DNA of 64,000 nt, from the NCBI GenBank assembly GCA_004794785.1, contig SJOL01004053.1, forward strand, positions 49,310 through 113,309, read 5' to 3'. Shown here piece after piece: positions 44,597 to 56,269 of the stretch. Numbering within the stretch: position 1 is the first letter of the stretch; every line of letters begins with the position of its first letter. This DNA is from Opisthorchis felineus (lineage: Eukaryota > Platyhelminthes > Trematoda > Opisthorchiida > Opisthorchiidae). The notes below the pieces were generated by a model. It searched no databases, was not told the origin of the DNA, and was given only the letters and a program-made list of their open reading frames with translations. The position numbers were made by a program, and so were the translations under genes.

Positions 44597-46412
44597 CTAG
44601 TTGCGAAAAAGAAAGTTGCAAATTTTCCTTTAATTTTGGTTTTTGGTTTAGAAGTTACTGACGTCTAAAGTCAAATAACACTGTCAAACGTGTATTTGGG
44701 GCGTCAAGACAACCAGCATTTAACTTTGTTCATCAAATCCGGAGCAGCCAGTTTCTTGGAACGGCTACTGGGAATCCCATGTTTTTGGTTGCTGCTCTGT
44801 GTTATTCGCCGAAAGTTACCGACACGGAATAGTTATCGATGACAAGTTTGGAATTCTGACTCCGTTCCATTCCATTGCATTCGTAAAAGTCCCTGATTAG
44901 ATAGGAGATCTACGGATCAGGAAACTTAGTTGTTGGAGTTAAAATTAAAAGATAAGAAGCGTTAGTTGAACTTTTGAGCACGAAGCTAATCGTCCAAGAG
45001 GGTCAAATTTTTCCGGAAAATCAAGGCAGTTTGTTTGAAAATCATGAAATGCGCACTACTAATAAGTTCCAAGAAAAATGAAAAAGATGTACAGGGCTCC
45101 TTAATTTTCATCAATGGCCCATTTTCAGAGTGATATGCAGAAGAGATTGTTTTGCGGTTCCCGCACTGCTGAAAACGCTGGAAGTATCAACACTGTAAAA
45201 CATACTATAATCAATATGGGGGTCTCTCTTACTGAAGCAATTACTGCAGAAGCAATTATCTTCAGGTTATTCGGACCTTGTGGGTGACGTTATACACCGT
45301 CGGAATGTAGGTCAGTCGTCCTTATTTTTGGCACCCGTAGCCAAATATCACCTTTTAACTACCATCTGGAAGGCTTCCGACCGAAAAAATTTCCGTGGTT
45401 TGTGGGATACTGATTATGCCCAGTATGAATGAAGATGTTAAAACAGTCTCGGTCTTTCAGCATGGTTTGACCTCGACCTATAGGAAAAAAGGGTCACTAC
45501 ATGATAAAAAGTATAGTCTGCTGGGTATTTTGCCCTCTGTTCGTTACTGAAAGCTGTTCTGCTCGAATTAAGCTGTTAGAAGCTGTTACACACGGAAGTG
45601 TAAATCGAAGTTGCGAAATGTTTTGAAAAATGGTCACTCTTTGTTGTTCTCTTGAACTGTCCTGGACTTCCATTGAATAGTAAACAATAATAAACAAACA
45701 CTGAAGGGCCAACCCATTATTTCCCTAAAAACCTTCCATCAAACGCGAAAAGGCGCTTTGGGACTTGACCAGACGCCTTTTGCAAGTCTCATCAGTAGCA
45801 CACAATGATATATATGGACCCTCAGCATTTTTGCGTGCTAGTCACAAGGATTACTGTTGTATCAAATTTCAATCACCTTCGGTTAGCACGAATAAAATAT
45901 TATCCAATAATGCATTCACACAACCAGATATCAGTAGTGTCTTGCACGTAAATGCTGGTTTACGTAAATGGTGTGACTGATCATGCAGAACAAAGCTCGT
46001 TAGCGTAATTCGGTCACGTGGTTTCAGACTGTAACCTCGACTAGCCGTTTTGAACCCATTTCATTTCTCCCGCTTTTTTCAGCCTAATTTCATCTTAAGA
46101 CATCTTAGCAGATTGCACGAGACGTCGATGCAAAAATTTTTAAGATATGCCGTCAATCCGTATTGTCCTAAATTTAGAAAACGACACAGGCGTCTTTACA
46201 CGAAAAAGATATGAAAATGTAACCAAATTTGTGTTACACTGGGTCAGAACGATAAACGCATCCAATAAAATTGATCGGCACCCCTTTCGAATTCCACGTT
46301 GAACATTTGTGTCTCAGTGTGTGTTTGTGTTCAGGTACGACTGACTGATATAAAAAATATTCCAAACTATCAATATACCAGCATTCCAATTCCATCGCCT
46401 ACGGACTGTTAC
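44597..46412. other. Intronic stretch with one unsupported frame
   Basis: A minus frame at 45497-45712 includes SSREQQRVTIFQNIS and ends near a GTAACA donor, but its acceptor phase is doubtful. Not called. Confidence 0.3.
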
Positions 46413-46456
46413 CTTGGCTGTGCACTCGTGATCAGCGGCTAGGGCGTGTGCGTGTT
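46413..46456 (-). CDS. Weak candidate mini-exon, minus strand
   Basis: Minus-strand acceptor ACTTGTATGATATCAG and donor CCAAG/GTAACAG bound 44 bases encoding HAHALAADHECTAK (phase 1 to 0). The other two frames contain stops. It is too short to be sure. Confidence 0.25.
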
Positions 46457-48667
46457 CTGATATCATACAAGTATGCGGAATTATCATCATGCCGCGTAGA
46501 AACAAACCGCAGTTTGTGGAAACTTATCCCAGTCTACACGGATGAAATTACAGACTTGGGTAGATCACCCTGAAATCGTGATTTAGTGCAAAACGTGACA
46601 TATATTGTACTGTTTTCTAATATTCAGGACAAGTAAGCTTTCAAAGGTTGTTCTACTAAACTAAAACTTCTCCTGCAGTTATCCGTGATGGACCAACGGG
46701 AAACAAACAACCTGAAAATTGATCATCATACATATGCACCGAGGTCAAATCGATACCTGAATGTAAGAACAATTATGGGAGTGTAGTTGTTACCGCGGAA
46801 GCTAAACTTGGGAGGTAAGGCAAGACGGAAAACCAGGCTGCATAGCGAATGTGGTTAAAGAACTAAAAATGTAACTTCCTTCAGGCTAGGCAACTTTAGA
46901 CAAATGTCACGGGAGCTTAAGAACGTTAAATATAGATAATTCACATTGCTACTACTTTCCAGTAGTTGTACGCCATTCAGTACCGGATTAAGTGATGCTT
47001 ATCAGATCTATCTGACCTATGTTTGGACATCGAGTGATCAAAACGATCGTCCATTTGCAGCATTCCATGATATGCGATCCACATAACTCAAAAGTCCCGC
47101 ACGCACACTTGGAATACTTATGACTTAGGTGTAGAAGCGGCCTACCTGTAGGCAGGCTGATTCACTAAACCGTACATCTGTTGACGGAAACCGGGTAGAG
47201 AGTACTGAACTCACAATTTCATACAATACTACAAAGTGGAAAAATATGTGAGAAACAGTAGATAGGTAATGCTAATTCTACTCGTTTGCAAATACTGAAA
47301 ATAGTGGTAGCTCACGTTGTGTAGATGGTTGTCGGTTGGATCAGTGAATCAGGAATTTGAGTTCAAATTTTTCATGATCGGGTGTATTGACAAACGTCCA
47401 TGTGTTGCAAACTAAGTCTGCCCATAGTGTTCCACCGCACTTTGTACTGACATTGTCGAATAATTGGATTTTCTCGCGAAAAAATACAAAACTCCACTTT
47501 CCTATGAATTTGGAAGGTTATTTTGAGTTAGAGATTAGATTGACCACGATAGTGTATCTGGTATTGTCAGATTTTCATCGCTCGCAATTAGCACAATGAA
47601 TACCAAAGTGTTTATCGATGAAATGAATGTAGTTTCTCAGCGAAAGTGTCATAATCCGTGAGAGCTATGAGCTAGGTGAAAAGTCTGGCTACCGTGTTTT
47701 TGGAGTTCACTGGCCATAAATTTGCCTATGGTTAGTTGATCAGGCTTCCGCCGGTGTAGGCTTCATTGGTGAATTGTGGTGATTTTTTTGCCGGTTTTAC
47801 ATAATGTAACCGACCTGCTTGTTGAGCTAAGCTCAAATTTGGCCACGAACCCAGCTACTGTCTTCTAAAACTTAGCGTAGGTAGCGCCAAAAACATTGGC
47901 TACTTATAATGCGAGCAAACTCCTTGATGCAATGCTTCGGAAAGGGCAAAACGCCTTTGAACACCAAAGCTTTATAGCTCATCTCAAGAAACCCTCGTCA
48001 ATAACGAAGTGATCAAAGTTGCACGCTGCTCATGACAGCACATTATAATTTCGTTTGCAGTATGTTGAACTATGTTGACAGGAATCTGTTCACTAAATTC
48101 ACTCGTCGGACTTGTTATAAATACCACTGTTACCTTAAACGTCCATTGACAAACTACTGGAGATGCAAAGACAGACGAAGTGAATTACCCATGTCTGTTA
48201 AGGAGGAAGATGCATCCGCATCTTTTTGGCTGGCTGCGATCAAGCTTACCGTAGATGGATCGTGGGGATCCATCCCAGAATCTCTGGAAGGATAAACACA
48301 CCAAAGTCAGTTCCGAAGAAGGAAAGTAGTATCGTACTTTTTCGCACAGTTCGGGTCACAGTAAAATGCAGTAAACAGGTATGCGTAGCATCCACCTGAC
48401 CGAATCCGTTTTTTTTTGACAACCCAAAAACCTCATTTCACCGCGGTAAATGTAAGGTCCCATCGTGCTTATACAGTGGGTTACGGTGGCCAGTCAGGAG
48501 ACAACTGACCACGGATCCAGGAATTTACAGACAAATTTCTTGTTTTGCGTTCAAAGTAATGCGTCCCACAAGACATAACAAGTTGCTCAAGATATCCAGG
48601 TGTGCGGTTATCTGGATTGCCTGAACTAGCTCACCCTTCATCTCCATGGTACTTACCGTCCGCCTAC
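46457..48667. other. No gene recognised
   Basis: Frames at 47387-47599 and 48032-48295 (plus) lack splice support. A tRNA-like trace near 47305-47370 (GTAGCTCACGTTGTGT ... GAGTTCAAATTT) is too weak to call. Confidence 0.3.
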
Positions 48668-48765
48668 CTTCGTGTTTAGAGACATGACCATGTTAACAGA
48701 ACGAGAATTCATCAAGTCGATAGCGTCGTCGTATAAGTTTGGGAAGTTGAGTCTAAAAGGGCGAC
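48668..48765 (-). CDS. Candidate exon, second minus-strand gene
   Basis: Excellent minus-strand acceptor (AAATTTCTCCTCAG). Two possible donors exist: AAG/GTAGGC (chosen; ends in phase 0) and ACG/GTAAGTACC, 11 bases further on (low end 48657). The open frame encodes RPFRLNFPNLYDDAID then LMNSRSVNMVMSLNTK. The protein is not recognised. The chosen donor lets it join the phase-0 exon at 44501. The other donor is a better consensus, so alternative splicing is possible. Confidence 0.5.
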
Positions 48766-49521
48766 CTGAGGAGAAATTTACTAGGAAACTTCTTTGGGAG
48801 ATCCTGAGTATCAGCACCAGTGATCCTTATGTCGGGATCGGTATCGTCTCAAATTGGGTCACGGGTCGCGTAGCTGACATAATGTAGTTGTGCAAAGATC
48901 TACTTGTCTTTTATGAGACAACGTCGGTCAACACTTGTTCAGACGCAGAATGATGCCAGTGTGAACCTGAGCTGCACAGAATCGGTCACAAATGTTGAAA
49001 AACTATAGTTACGTTGCTTGAGTACTTCCACTTTCATCGAGTCACAACACATGACTGTGAAACCCGTATGAAGTGTCATCAAAAGACACCTCAATTTTGT
49101 GGCTAGCAAGGATTAGGCCAGTTGAGATAATGATGGTGATTTTCTTGGGACCGATCTGAGCTGTGTCCACTATTGAATTGTGGGAAATTCTGTCTTCAGT
49201 CCATTTGGCCTTCACCTACACAGCGACGCCATGATCATTTTCTAGTGCTTCCAAGAACAGGCGTGGCTCACCGTACTGCTCGCTACGTTAGTGAATCCAA
49301 GTATAGCGTACAATGATTATATCCATAAACCGTTGTTGCTAACTCTCGTCGAAAATAAGGTGCAAACAGGTATTCCACTGTATTCCTAAAGTACACACAC
49401 ATGTGCGATCATGTTGATCGGACCGAAAAGTGGATGCCTTACGGCCTGAAAAGTTTTGAAGTAATTTGTAAACGAGTGTTATGTCAACCAAGATCCGTCT
49501 TGCTTTTTTGCTCCGAATCAC
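48766..49521. other. No exon called; possible transposon-like minus frame
   Basis: Between about 49060 and 49290 the minus strand reads a broken frame (LFLEALENDHGVAV, then, after a stop, NSIVDTAQIGPKK) that looks like a decayed repeat-encoded protein, but I cannot name it. Confidence 0.25.
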
Positions 49522-49609
49522 CAATGATACGGGTGATCGAGGCCCATTTTGATCAAACAAATCATCAGGATTGTGATCCGACTCTGTGTTTACCGCGTGT
49601 GCGTGCATG
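49522..49609 (-). CDS. Weak candidate exon, minus strand
   Basis: Minus-strand acceptor CCTTCACATAAACAG and donor CATTG/GTGATT bound 88 bases encoding HAHAVNTESDHNPDDLF then DQNGPRSPVSL. It is acidic and polar. Phases do not link it cleanly to neighbours. Confidence 0.3.
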
Positions 49610-49849
49610 CTGTTTATGTGAAGGCTTGCTAAGTCCAAACCGAGAGATGACGGAACGGTACATCAGGCACAGAGGTATCCAGAAAGTGACCACGCTATAG
49701 ATTGATCTACTGATCTGATTCCAAACACTGGTCCGTTTGAACAGATGCTGAACGTTACAGGCACAACACCGTTGGAATTATAAGATTTGGTTAAATTGAC
49801 ATTATTTAAGCAACAACTCGGGAATATTTTCCCCCAGTCTACCGATATT

Positions 49850-50167
49850 CTAGTGTTCGTAAAGCCTTTCCATCATGGTCGCGTGAAACTCATTTCCAAA
49901 CTGCTTGTATTTGTATGGCCATATCCTGGGAATGGCAGCTAATTGAGGTCTTTCGACTGTATGGAGTTCTCCTGGTGAGTGCAGAGCAAAATACACTTGT
50001 GACCGATAAGCAGGACAGTCACTATGTCCAAATTTACTCGGTAATAAACTGGATAATATGTACCGCCAGCATAAACTAATTAGGCGGGCATTCTCTGTGG
50101 GCAGGAAGTTGACAGCAACTGCCCCATTAGTCGTCAATGTACTCATCTGAATAATTTCCAACGAAAT
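49850..50167 (-). CDS. Candidate terminal exon of the first minus-strand gene
   Basis: After an excellent minus-strand acceptor (ATTTGCTGGTTATTTCAG) a phase-0 frame of 105 residues runs to a stop at 49850-49852. It encodes SLEIIQMSTLTTNGAVAV near the start, then LISLCWRYILSSLLPSKFG, SDCPAYRSQVYFALHSPGE and ends FHATMMERLYEH. The mix of aromatic, aliphatic and charged residues looks like a folded domain. Exons upstream with matching phase are at 51639 and 54510. I do not recognise the family and saw no canonical AATAAA directly downstream. Confidence 0.55.
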   Translation of the reverse strand: MSLEIIQMSTLTTNGAVAVNFLPTENARLISLCWRYILSSLLPSKFGHSDCPAYRSQVYFALHSPGELHTVERPQLAAIPRIWPYKYKQFGNEFHATMMERLYEH

Positions 50168-50252
50168 CTGAAATAACCAGCAAATCATCGTCATAATCAG
50201 CTGCCAGAACCGCGTACTTGTTGTACAGTATTTATAGCTGCCGTAGTTTCAT

Positions 50253-50955
50253 TCACTGATGATTTGGGGAGATGGGGTAGGTAGCTTCGCACTGGAAGCA
50301 GTAGCTGTTATAATTGATGTCTAAACACAGGTTTGTCAGTGAACTTTTAATTGGGGACATTGTGGGGGGAGCTATGCATTGAAGGCAATAACTTGGATGT
50401 ACGAGCGTCATTGAGGGCGCGACCGGGCCATCTCTGTCAATGTCTCTAAACACTGATGTGTCCCGTCTTGGGATCACCATCCAGGAAGACAGCAATGATC
50501 ATCAGAGCTGAGTTTTCTGGTAATGGCTTTCATACTTCGCTGCCATGTCATTGCTTGACATCCCCTGACCCATTTCCACCCTTCACTTGGTTGTGCGAAA
50601 GGAGCCCTTCAAGGAAGTCGGTCGACTAGCATACGAAGCAGGCGACCAAGCCAGCGCAACCTATGGATCGTGATCAGTTCATCTATCGTGGGCAAGTTAA
50701 TTTTTCCGAAAACCATTCGACGAACTTTAGCATTACTTATCCGGTGTTTCTACCAGACTCGGGCAATGCTCCGAAGACATCAATGGTCATACACTGAAAG
50801 TCTTTTGACTTCCTCAGCGCACAGCCGTCAGGTTTCTGATCTGTATAATAATATGAAGCGCACAGCAGCATTGTAAACTCGTCTCTTGACGGATAAGCTG
50901 ATGTCAGCTGAACGTGATGTATAATGCACCTCCGTAAAGCTAACACTAGTGTCAA
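50253..50955 (-). pseudogene. RTE/CR1-like non-LTR retrotransposon, C-terminal remnant
   Basis: The minus strand reads RRVYNAAVRFILLYRSET, RLSVYDH, CLRSIARVW, KHRISNAKVRRMVFGK and IDELITIHRLRWLGRLLRM, then GCQAMTWQRSMKAITRKLS. It is the same C-terminal pattern as in the 19952-21430 element (NLRWLGHVLR and so on) but from a different copy. Stops interrupt it. Further downstream, LQCIAPPTMSP and FQCEATYPISP form a small internal duplication. It lies within an intron of the minus-strand gene. Confidence 0.65.
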
Positions 50956-51104
50956 CGTGATTTTCCGCCACGAGTGGGGATATCATTTGTACTTGGTGCG
51001 GCTGGTGCTTCCTCCTTCCTGTTTACGTTTATATAGGTCATAAAAAGTTAGTTGATAGCTCCTGATGTGACTGGCCGATTGAAGTACAGGCCTATCTTAA
51101 TTTC

Positions 51105-51200
51105 ATTGGTCAGTTTACGATTTATGCTGCGTTGTGATCCGGATACCTTTTATTCAAGTGACCCGTTGAAAAGTTTCTTTCTGGCGATAATCTGATTCTG
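51105..51200 (+). repeat. Short dispersed repeat, copy 1
   Basis: GGTCAGTTTACGATTTATGCTGCGTTGTGATCCG and following bases resemble 52240-52335. Related but diverged; the element type is unknown. Confidence 0.4.
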
Positions 51201-51638
51201 GTGCCCCTAATGTTCCGGGACAATTGAGTGCATTACAATCTCTTCATTTTCCGCTACCAGCACCCCACCACAACGAAACTTTTATCCTATCACCCATAAT
51301 TCAATAAGACGAAAACTAGATGTTTGAGTAGATGTCCTGAGGATATAACCCATACGTTCTTCTTGCTTGAAAAATGCGTTGAACACCCAACCTTGTTAAC
51401 CTTGATATGTATCGAGTGCATCTGACGGAAAGCAAGCATCTTAATTCAACACCTGTATTATCGGTTAGTGCAAATGCAAGCATGGTAGGATATGTTCCTT
51501 TGTCAAATGACTTAGACAGCTCGTATCGGTATCAGGAACAAGCTACCCATATTTCACCAGATTCCGCGAAAATGCTAGCGCATCTATGAACAATATGCCC
51601 AAACACTAGTAGCTTGAGCGCATTCATATGTTGATAAC

Positions 51639-51791
51639 CTGGTGGATATCTTTTACGCATGTAGGTATGATTTGCGCAGCTGGATGAATACTGCCTCGGC
51701 GACAACGAATAGTCGGGTGCGTGTTAGCCTCAGTTGATTTGCCGAGACTTTGTACATCACCTAAAAGTCCTCGGTAGGATTGACAGCATGA
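51639..51791 (-). CDS. Candidate exon of the first minus-strand gene
   Basis: A strong minus-strand acceptor (CCTTTGGTCTACTTCAG) starts a phase-0 frame encoding SCCQSYRGLLGDVQSLGK, STEANTHPTIRCRRGS and PTCVKDIHQ. The donor is either CACCAG/GTTATC (51639) or CATGC/GTAAAAG (low end 51657). Both keep phase 0, so the exon can join the terminal exon at 50167. It is cysteine- and arginine-rich and unrecognised. Confidence 0.5.
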
Positions 51792-52239
51792 CTGAAGTAG
51801 ACCAAAGGTGTAACGCCTAGCGTGAAACAAAGAATCTTTATTTTATCTATTTTAAAATAGTTGCTGCGCTCATATGTGCGCTTTTCTGAATTGCGTGAGG
51901 ATTGCTCACAGAAGAATATACTTGCTTGCTATTGCGTTATTCTCTGGGTAAAATTCGAACGTTTCAAGCGATCAGATAAACCAAACCTGATGAAACATCT
52001 TCAGTAATTCCTGAGACTCAAGCTAAAGCATGTGGGGCCACAAACCAGACTTGGTTTGCTCAATCAGTGCATAGAGGACAAAGTTTCTGAGGCCGTTGCC
52101 TACAAGCCAAGTCGGAAGATAGCATGTATACGTTTTGTTACCAGTTGTCATCCGTGTAGGGTTTGACGCCTACTCTTTCCTTATCTACTCGTGTTCAAAT
52201 AAAGAACGTCCGATGCCTCTTTGTGGTTTGCTAAGCTTC

Positions 52240-52335
52240 TGACCAGTTTACGATTTGCTGCTTCATGATCTGCATTTCTTGCATCCTTTGGTCCGTCAGA
52301 TAGCTTTCTTCCAGTTGTCCTGGTAGATTTTCTGA
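52240..52335 (+). repeat. Short dispersed repeat, copy 2
   Basis: Resembles 51105-51200 (CCAGTTTACGATTTGCTGC). It lies at the start of a T-rich stretch of about 350 bases without supported exons. Confidence 0.4.
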
Positions 52336-52780
52336 TTTGTATGTCTTCCGAAAATTTGATTTGTTATTCCAGCGCCCTCTAGTTTAATAGTTTTCCTACT
52401 GTGCTTCGACTTGTCCGTTCCAAATTTCTAATATTTGTGGTCTTGCTTTCTTGAGTTTGATTTGATAATTTGGCTTCCTTGGTTTCCTTCACAGTGGCTG
52501 ATTTCCTTGAATTTGGTCGGTTATTCAAATGCCTTCCCCTGGCATCATCCTTTGATCACATTGTCTTTAATTTAATGATTGCATGTATGTTCCAGATGAT
52601 TTCATTTCGGCTTTGAATTCTGTAATTTTATACGTCCGGTCGTTCCTGTGGAAACGTCATTGGTTCCTTTGCATTCTGTTTGCGATGTTGAATCGTCCTG
52701 AGTCTTCAGGTCGATTGCCAGATACAATTTCTTCAGTATGTACTCCTACGAAGAACTTTGGGTGAGCACTTCTTCTTTAC

Positions 52781-52978
52781 TCTTGGAATCCACAGTGTTA
52801 CAGTGTCTAAATCTGTCTGAAAATCGTACGGACACAGACTTGTTTGTGACGGTGTGGTCGACTGCCGTAGTAGCTCATAACTTAATCCGTATTTGTTGCT
52901 TTCCTGTAGGCCTCGGTTTGAGAACATCCCAAAAATGCCATCGTCTTTTTCTACTGTACGCCGAACGTCGTCAAACAC
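52781..52978 (-). CDS. Candidate exon of the first minus-strand gene
   Basis: The minus-strand frame encodes VFDDVRRTVEKDDGIFG, RGLQESNKYGLSYELLRQ and YDFQTDLDTVTLWIPR and ends at a CCAAGA/GTAAAG donor. The composition is strongly protein-like. The acceptor (GGTAAACAAG) is weak and the 5' border is uncertain by some tens of bases. If right, phase 0 on both sides would let it join the exon at 51791. Confidence 0.4.
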
Positions 52979-53378
52979 CTTGTTTACCAATAGGCTTATT
53001 CATTGATGGCAGAATTGTCATCTAAGTAGTGAAGCCATATTTTTGAATTCATATGAGGTAGTACAATGCGTCCCAAATTTTGGATTGAGACTTCTGCAAC
53101 AAAATCAAGCAGGTCAATGTCGGCTTTCCCTGTAATGTTCTCCATTGGAATTAAAATGTATTGTCAAACGTAAGTTAAACAATCCTCACGGTTTTTCTGC
53201 CCCAGCCATCCATTTGGTCCACATCGAATGTCCGATAATTCGGCGACGGGTGTCTTGGCTGAGTCAAGGTCCACATGAGTGACCAGAAACTCACATCAAA
53301 CCGGATTAACATTCTGTGCTCTTATGGTCCCAAAATTGATTAAAACTAATGAGGAACAATACAGAAGGGATCGATATA

Positions 53379-53562
53379 TTAGTATTTCGCAAAATTTGCT
53401 TCTTTTGTGATTAGATTAAAGGAATTCATGCAAGAACCCATCAACTGTACCAAACGTTTCGGGTTCCACACTTCTTTTCTTATTGCCATGTACTTTTTAT
53501 CACATTTTGCAGGAAGCTCATGCTGTTCATCCAGATACAAGACTAACGCCTGTTGTCTAAGC
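53379..53562 (-). CDS. Candidate exon of the first minus-strand gene
   Basis: Minus-strand acceptor CTACCTGCGGAATCAG starts the frame with one leftover base, as required by the exon ending at 53925. It encodes LRQQALVLYLDEQHELPAK, KKYMAIRKEVWNPK and RLVQLMGSCMNSF, open to a stop at 53379-53381. A donor before the stop (TTTG/GTACAG, low end 53451, or AGAA/GTGTGG) would keep phase 0 for the next exon. The 3' border is therefore uncertain. An upstream acceptor giving a longer exon is also possible. Confidence 0.5.
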
Positions 53563-53924
53563 CTGATTCCGCAGGTAGGATTGAGACGATAGATTTTATC
53601 TGACTGTGTATTTTCCAGCAAAGGTCATCGACACTAGAAGGACCACACCTTTGTTCTTGGCCAAAACCTTGGGTACATACACCACGACACTTAGTCTCGA
53701 CAACTAACGCTGATCACATTTACAGTCGTTTCATGGGCTGACTTTGAGTGAATGAAAGACGCTAACGAACTTGCAATTTAAACCCAGAGCTTTACTAAGC
53801 GCCATGGCCCACTGGGTTGAGCAGCTACCAGGAGGAAAGTCCTTCACCACGGAGCTTTTTATTAGAAAACACCAACTAAACAATTACAAACTATCGGACA
53901 GGAAAGTAAACCTCTCATGTGCAC

Positions 53925-54103
53925 CTTGTTTTTAAAAACTGAATATCCGTCTTCTTCCTGAACGCGTCTTCTTGAACTTTCCTAGATATTCGCTGACCAT
54001 CACGCAATTTTAAACGAATGCTGCGGAGCAGTTCACAGATTCGGTAATAAACCCCACCTTCCAATAGACGCGAAGCGGAGTTATGAGAACACATACTACT
54101 CGC
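53925..54103 (-). CDS. Candidate exon of the first minus-strand gene
   Basis: A 179-base open segment on the minus strand lies between CTACTGGTGAGACAG and ACAAG/GTGCAC (phase 0 to phase 2). It encodes ASSMCSHNSASRLLEGG, VYYRICELLRSIRLKLRDG and SRKVQEDAFRKKTDIQFL, apparently amphipathic helices. Its end phase matches the exon at 53562, and its start phase matches the exon at 54510. The protein is not recognised. Confidence 0.55.
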
Positions 54104-54509
54104 CTGTCTCACCAGTAGTATCTGCGTTGCACCAGGACTGTTGATATGCTACACACTCCCTTCACAAGCCCAATGTTTAGCGATCGCACAAGACAACACT
54201 AACTGAGGCCCGGTTGCCGCAACTCATTGATTGAAAGTTTCCATGAGGTTTATGTTCAAAATCTCGACCACCGACGGGATATTCCTCTATTGTGTTGTTT
54301 GGATAATTCGGATGGCTTGGCTAGCTGTATATCGGTGCTCAACAAGAATGCACCAGTGCGTCGCACAACATCGGTATATCTAGTCTGGACAGAGTTGCCT
54401 AATTTCACCTAATTCCCCCACAGTGTGTTCCTGGATCTTCCGGACACACTGGACTGAGCAGAATGAACAGGTGTTCGTGTGCAACTAACCAACTATGGGC
54501 AGCGCTTAC
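54104..54509. other. Intron of the candidate minus-strand gene
   Basis: Sequence between two phase-matched exons; nothing else seen. Confidence 0.4.
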
Positions 54510-54569
54510 CTTACACCACACGTCATAGATACCACCTATAAACTTCAGGTAGAACAAAGTCGCTTGATG
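54510..54569 (-). CDS. Candidate exon of the first minus-strand gene
   Basis: A 60-base phase-0 exon with a consensus donor (GTAAG/GTAAGCGC) and acceptor ATTATAAAAAATAG. It encodes HQATLFYLKFIGG then IYDVWCK, which is hydrophobic and aromatic. It joins in phase to the exon at 55358 on one side and 54103 on the other. Confidence 0.5.
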
Positions 54570-55357
54570 CTATTTTTTATAATGAAATCAAACTATGGTG
54601 TAAATTCTGTAGACATGCTAAAACAACACAACACCCATCATGCAAAATGATGTCAGGCTACTATATGTTCATTGCTATAAATATATTGGAAGTTTGATGG
54701 TAATGAAATCTCGACCATGTGATACTGATTTAAATATTGTGCAAAGGCACTTTTCGATAGATCTTATCAAGAGAGGGTGTAATGGCTTGTTTTCAGGCCC
54801 CGAGGATTGTCGCAATAAATGGACATTAAGAATACCTATTTCGTGGAACACATTCAAAAATAGCGGCAGTAATGGAAATGTCGTTGCCCTTTCTATATCT
54901 GAAGTGTTTTCAACTTATTCCACTGGAGATTCTTGAGAAGGGCACGATGGATGATTACGGTCCACAAAGGCATGTTTGAAAAGTCACGGAAAGCAAACAA
55001 ATCAAGAACAGTGCGACAGATTTTGGATATCCTCATTCACCTCTCGTTCTTCAGTAATTGTTGAGTCACCTTGGATTCGCTCTGGGGAGAATGTGGAACA
55101 GTGTATTTGCTCTATCGTCAAACAAGCGGAAAATTTGCGCACCGCCGGACTCATTGCTTGATTCATTAATATGCCGTCTTGCTCGAATTCCGGGTTCTCG
55201 AATGATACAAAACACTTGTTAATGCCGTTAGATGTGTCAATGTTGAGAAATGCGGTAATGGTTGTGGTAATTTAGACCTTCTACTGATTGGGCTGCTTCG
55301 TTTGGGGAGAGTTTGAGTTTATTCGTTTAGGTGGAAAGGATATATGCCAGCAGGTAC
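54570..55357. other. Intron of the candidate minus-strand gene
   Basis: Open plus-strand frames here (54640-54936 and others) have no splice support. Confidence 0.35.
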
Positions 55358-55521
55358 GTCGAAAATAAAACAGCTAAATTGTTGTCCATCAGAAGGGAAT
55401 TTTACTAGTGAGAAGGTAGGTTTTTTATTGGGTTTATACACCGCCGAACTTGCTTTGGCACCACACGAAAACAGCACTATTTCTCGTCTGTTCCAACTCC
55501 CTCGAGTCAGTTTAACCATTT
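55358..55521 (-). CDS. Candidate exon of the first minus-strand gene
   Basis: Minus-strand acceptor TTGGATCTACCGTAG and donor TTCGAC/GTACCTG bound 164 bases (phase 1 to phase 0). It encodes MVKLTRGSWNRREIVLFS, SSAVYKPNKKPTFSLVKF and GQQFSCFIFD. A plus-strand frame overlaps (55344-55571) but lacks borders. The end phase fits the exon at 54569. The protein is not recognised. Confidence 0.5.
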
Positions 55522-56008
55522 CTACGGTAGATCCAAAACAGATAGGTTTTGTGCGACATCACACTTTTTAATCAGGAAACAATCGAATTAGCTCGATGTT
55601 TCCGTCGATCAGGTGACACCTCTTCATTCTCTAAGCACACATATTCATAAACTTGTTGTTGAGAACTTGTTGGTGATCAATTTTGCATCACGTTGATTCA
55701 CTGGTTCGTTACGCTGCTGTGAGTGTTCCATCACATGACTACCCAAGCTAGAATACTATAACGGGAAAATCCGAAGGCAGATAAACTACTAAAATTTGAG
55801 CTGTGTTGGGATGCGTTGTAAGTGAGTGGAAATTAAATGGTTTTAAAGAATTTATCCCAATTATGTATAAAAAAGGTGTTAGAGTGTTCTTTAAAGCTTC
55901 AGATGTTAGCACCTGAAGGTATAAATAATTGGTAAAGGGCGTGCTGGTGTGAACCCATTCACACTGTCTTCTACGAACCATCATCCGAATAGGGACCGCC
56001 TGGGAGAC

Positions 56009-56096
56009 CTGGAAAAATTGGTCCCTCCCAAAACGGGGGTTCACTTCAGTGACCGACTGAGAAATCACTTTGAAGATACGCCTTGATTCTTCCACA
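56009..56096 (-). CDS. Candidate exon of the first minus-strand gene
   Basis: Minus-strand acceptor TGTTACTCTGGTTGCAG and donor TTCCAG/GTCTCC bound 88 bases encoding VEESRRIFKVISQSV then TEVNPRFGRDQFFQ. It starts with one leftover base, matching the exon at 60021. The donor is only fair, and the end phase (0) does not match the next exon at 55521, so one border may be wrong. The same frame is open from 56155 down to 55748. Confidence 0.4.
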
Positions 56097-56169
56097 CTGC
56101 AACCAGAGTAACAAGCGACCACAAAGAACACTCTGTCTGGGGACCGCCAGTACATTTATAGTAGTCCCT

Positions 56170-56265
56170 CAGACTCAAGACGAAAACTGATAGGATGAAA
56201 TTTCTATTGAAAATTTACGAATCCCCCTACTAAGATCAATCACTAAATGTCCTCGAGGAAGAGTA
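56170..56265 (+). repeat. 3' fragment of SINE family A
   Basis: AAACTGATAGGATGAAATTT and CTATTGAAAATTTACGAATC match the body downstream of the hammerhead in the 56270-56610 and 43927-44190 copies. Together with the next copy it forms a tandem pair. Confidence 0.5.
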
Positions 56266-56269
56266 AATC

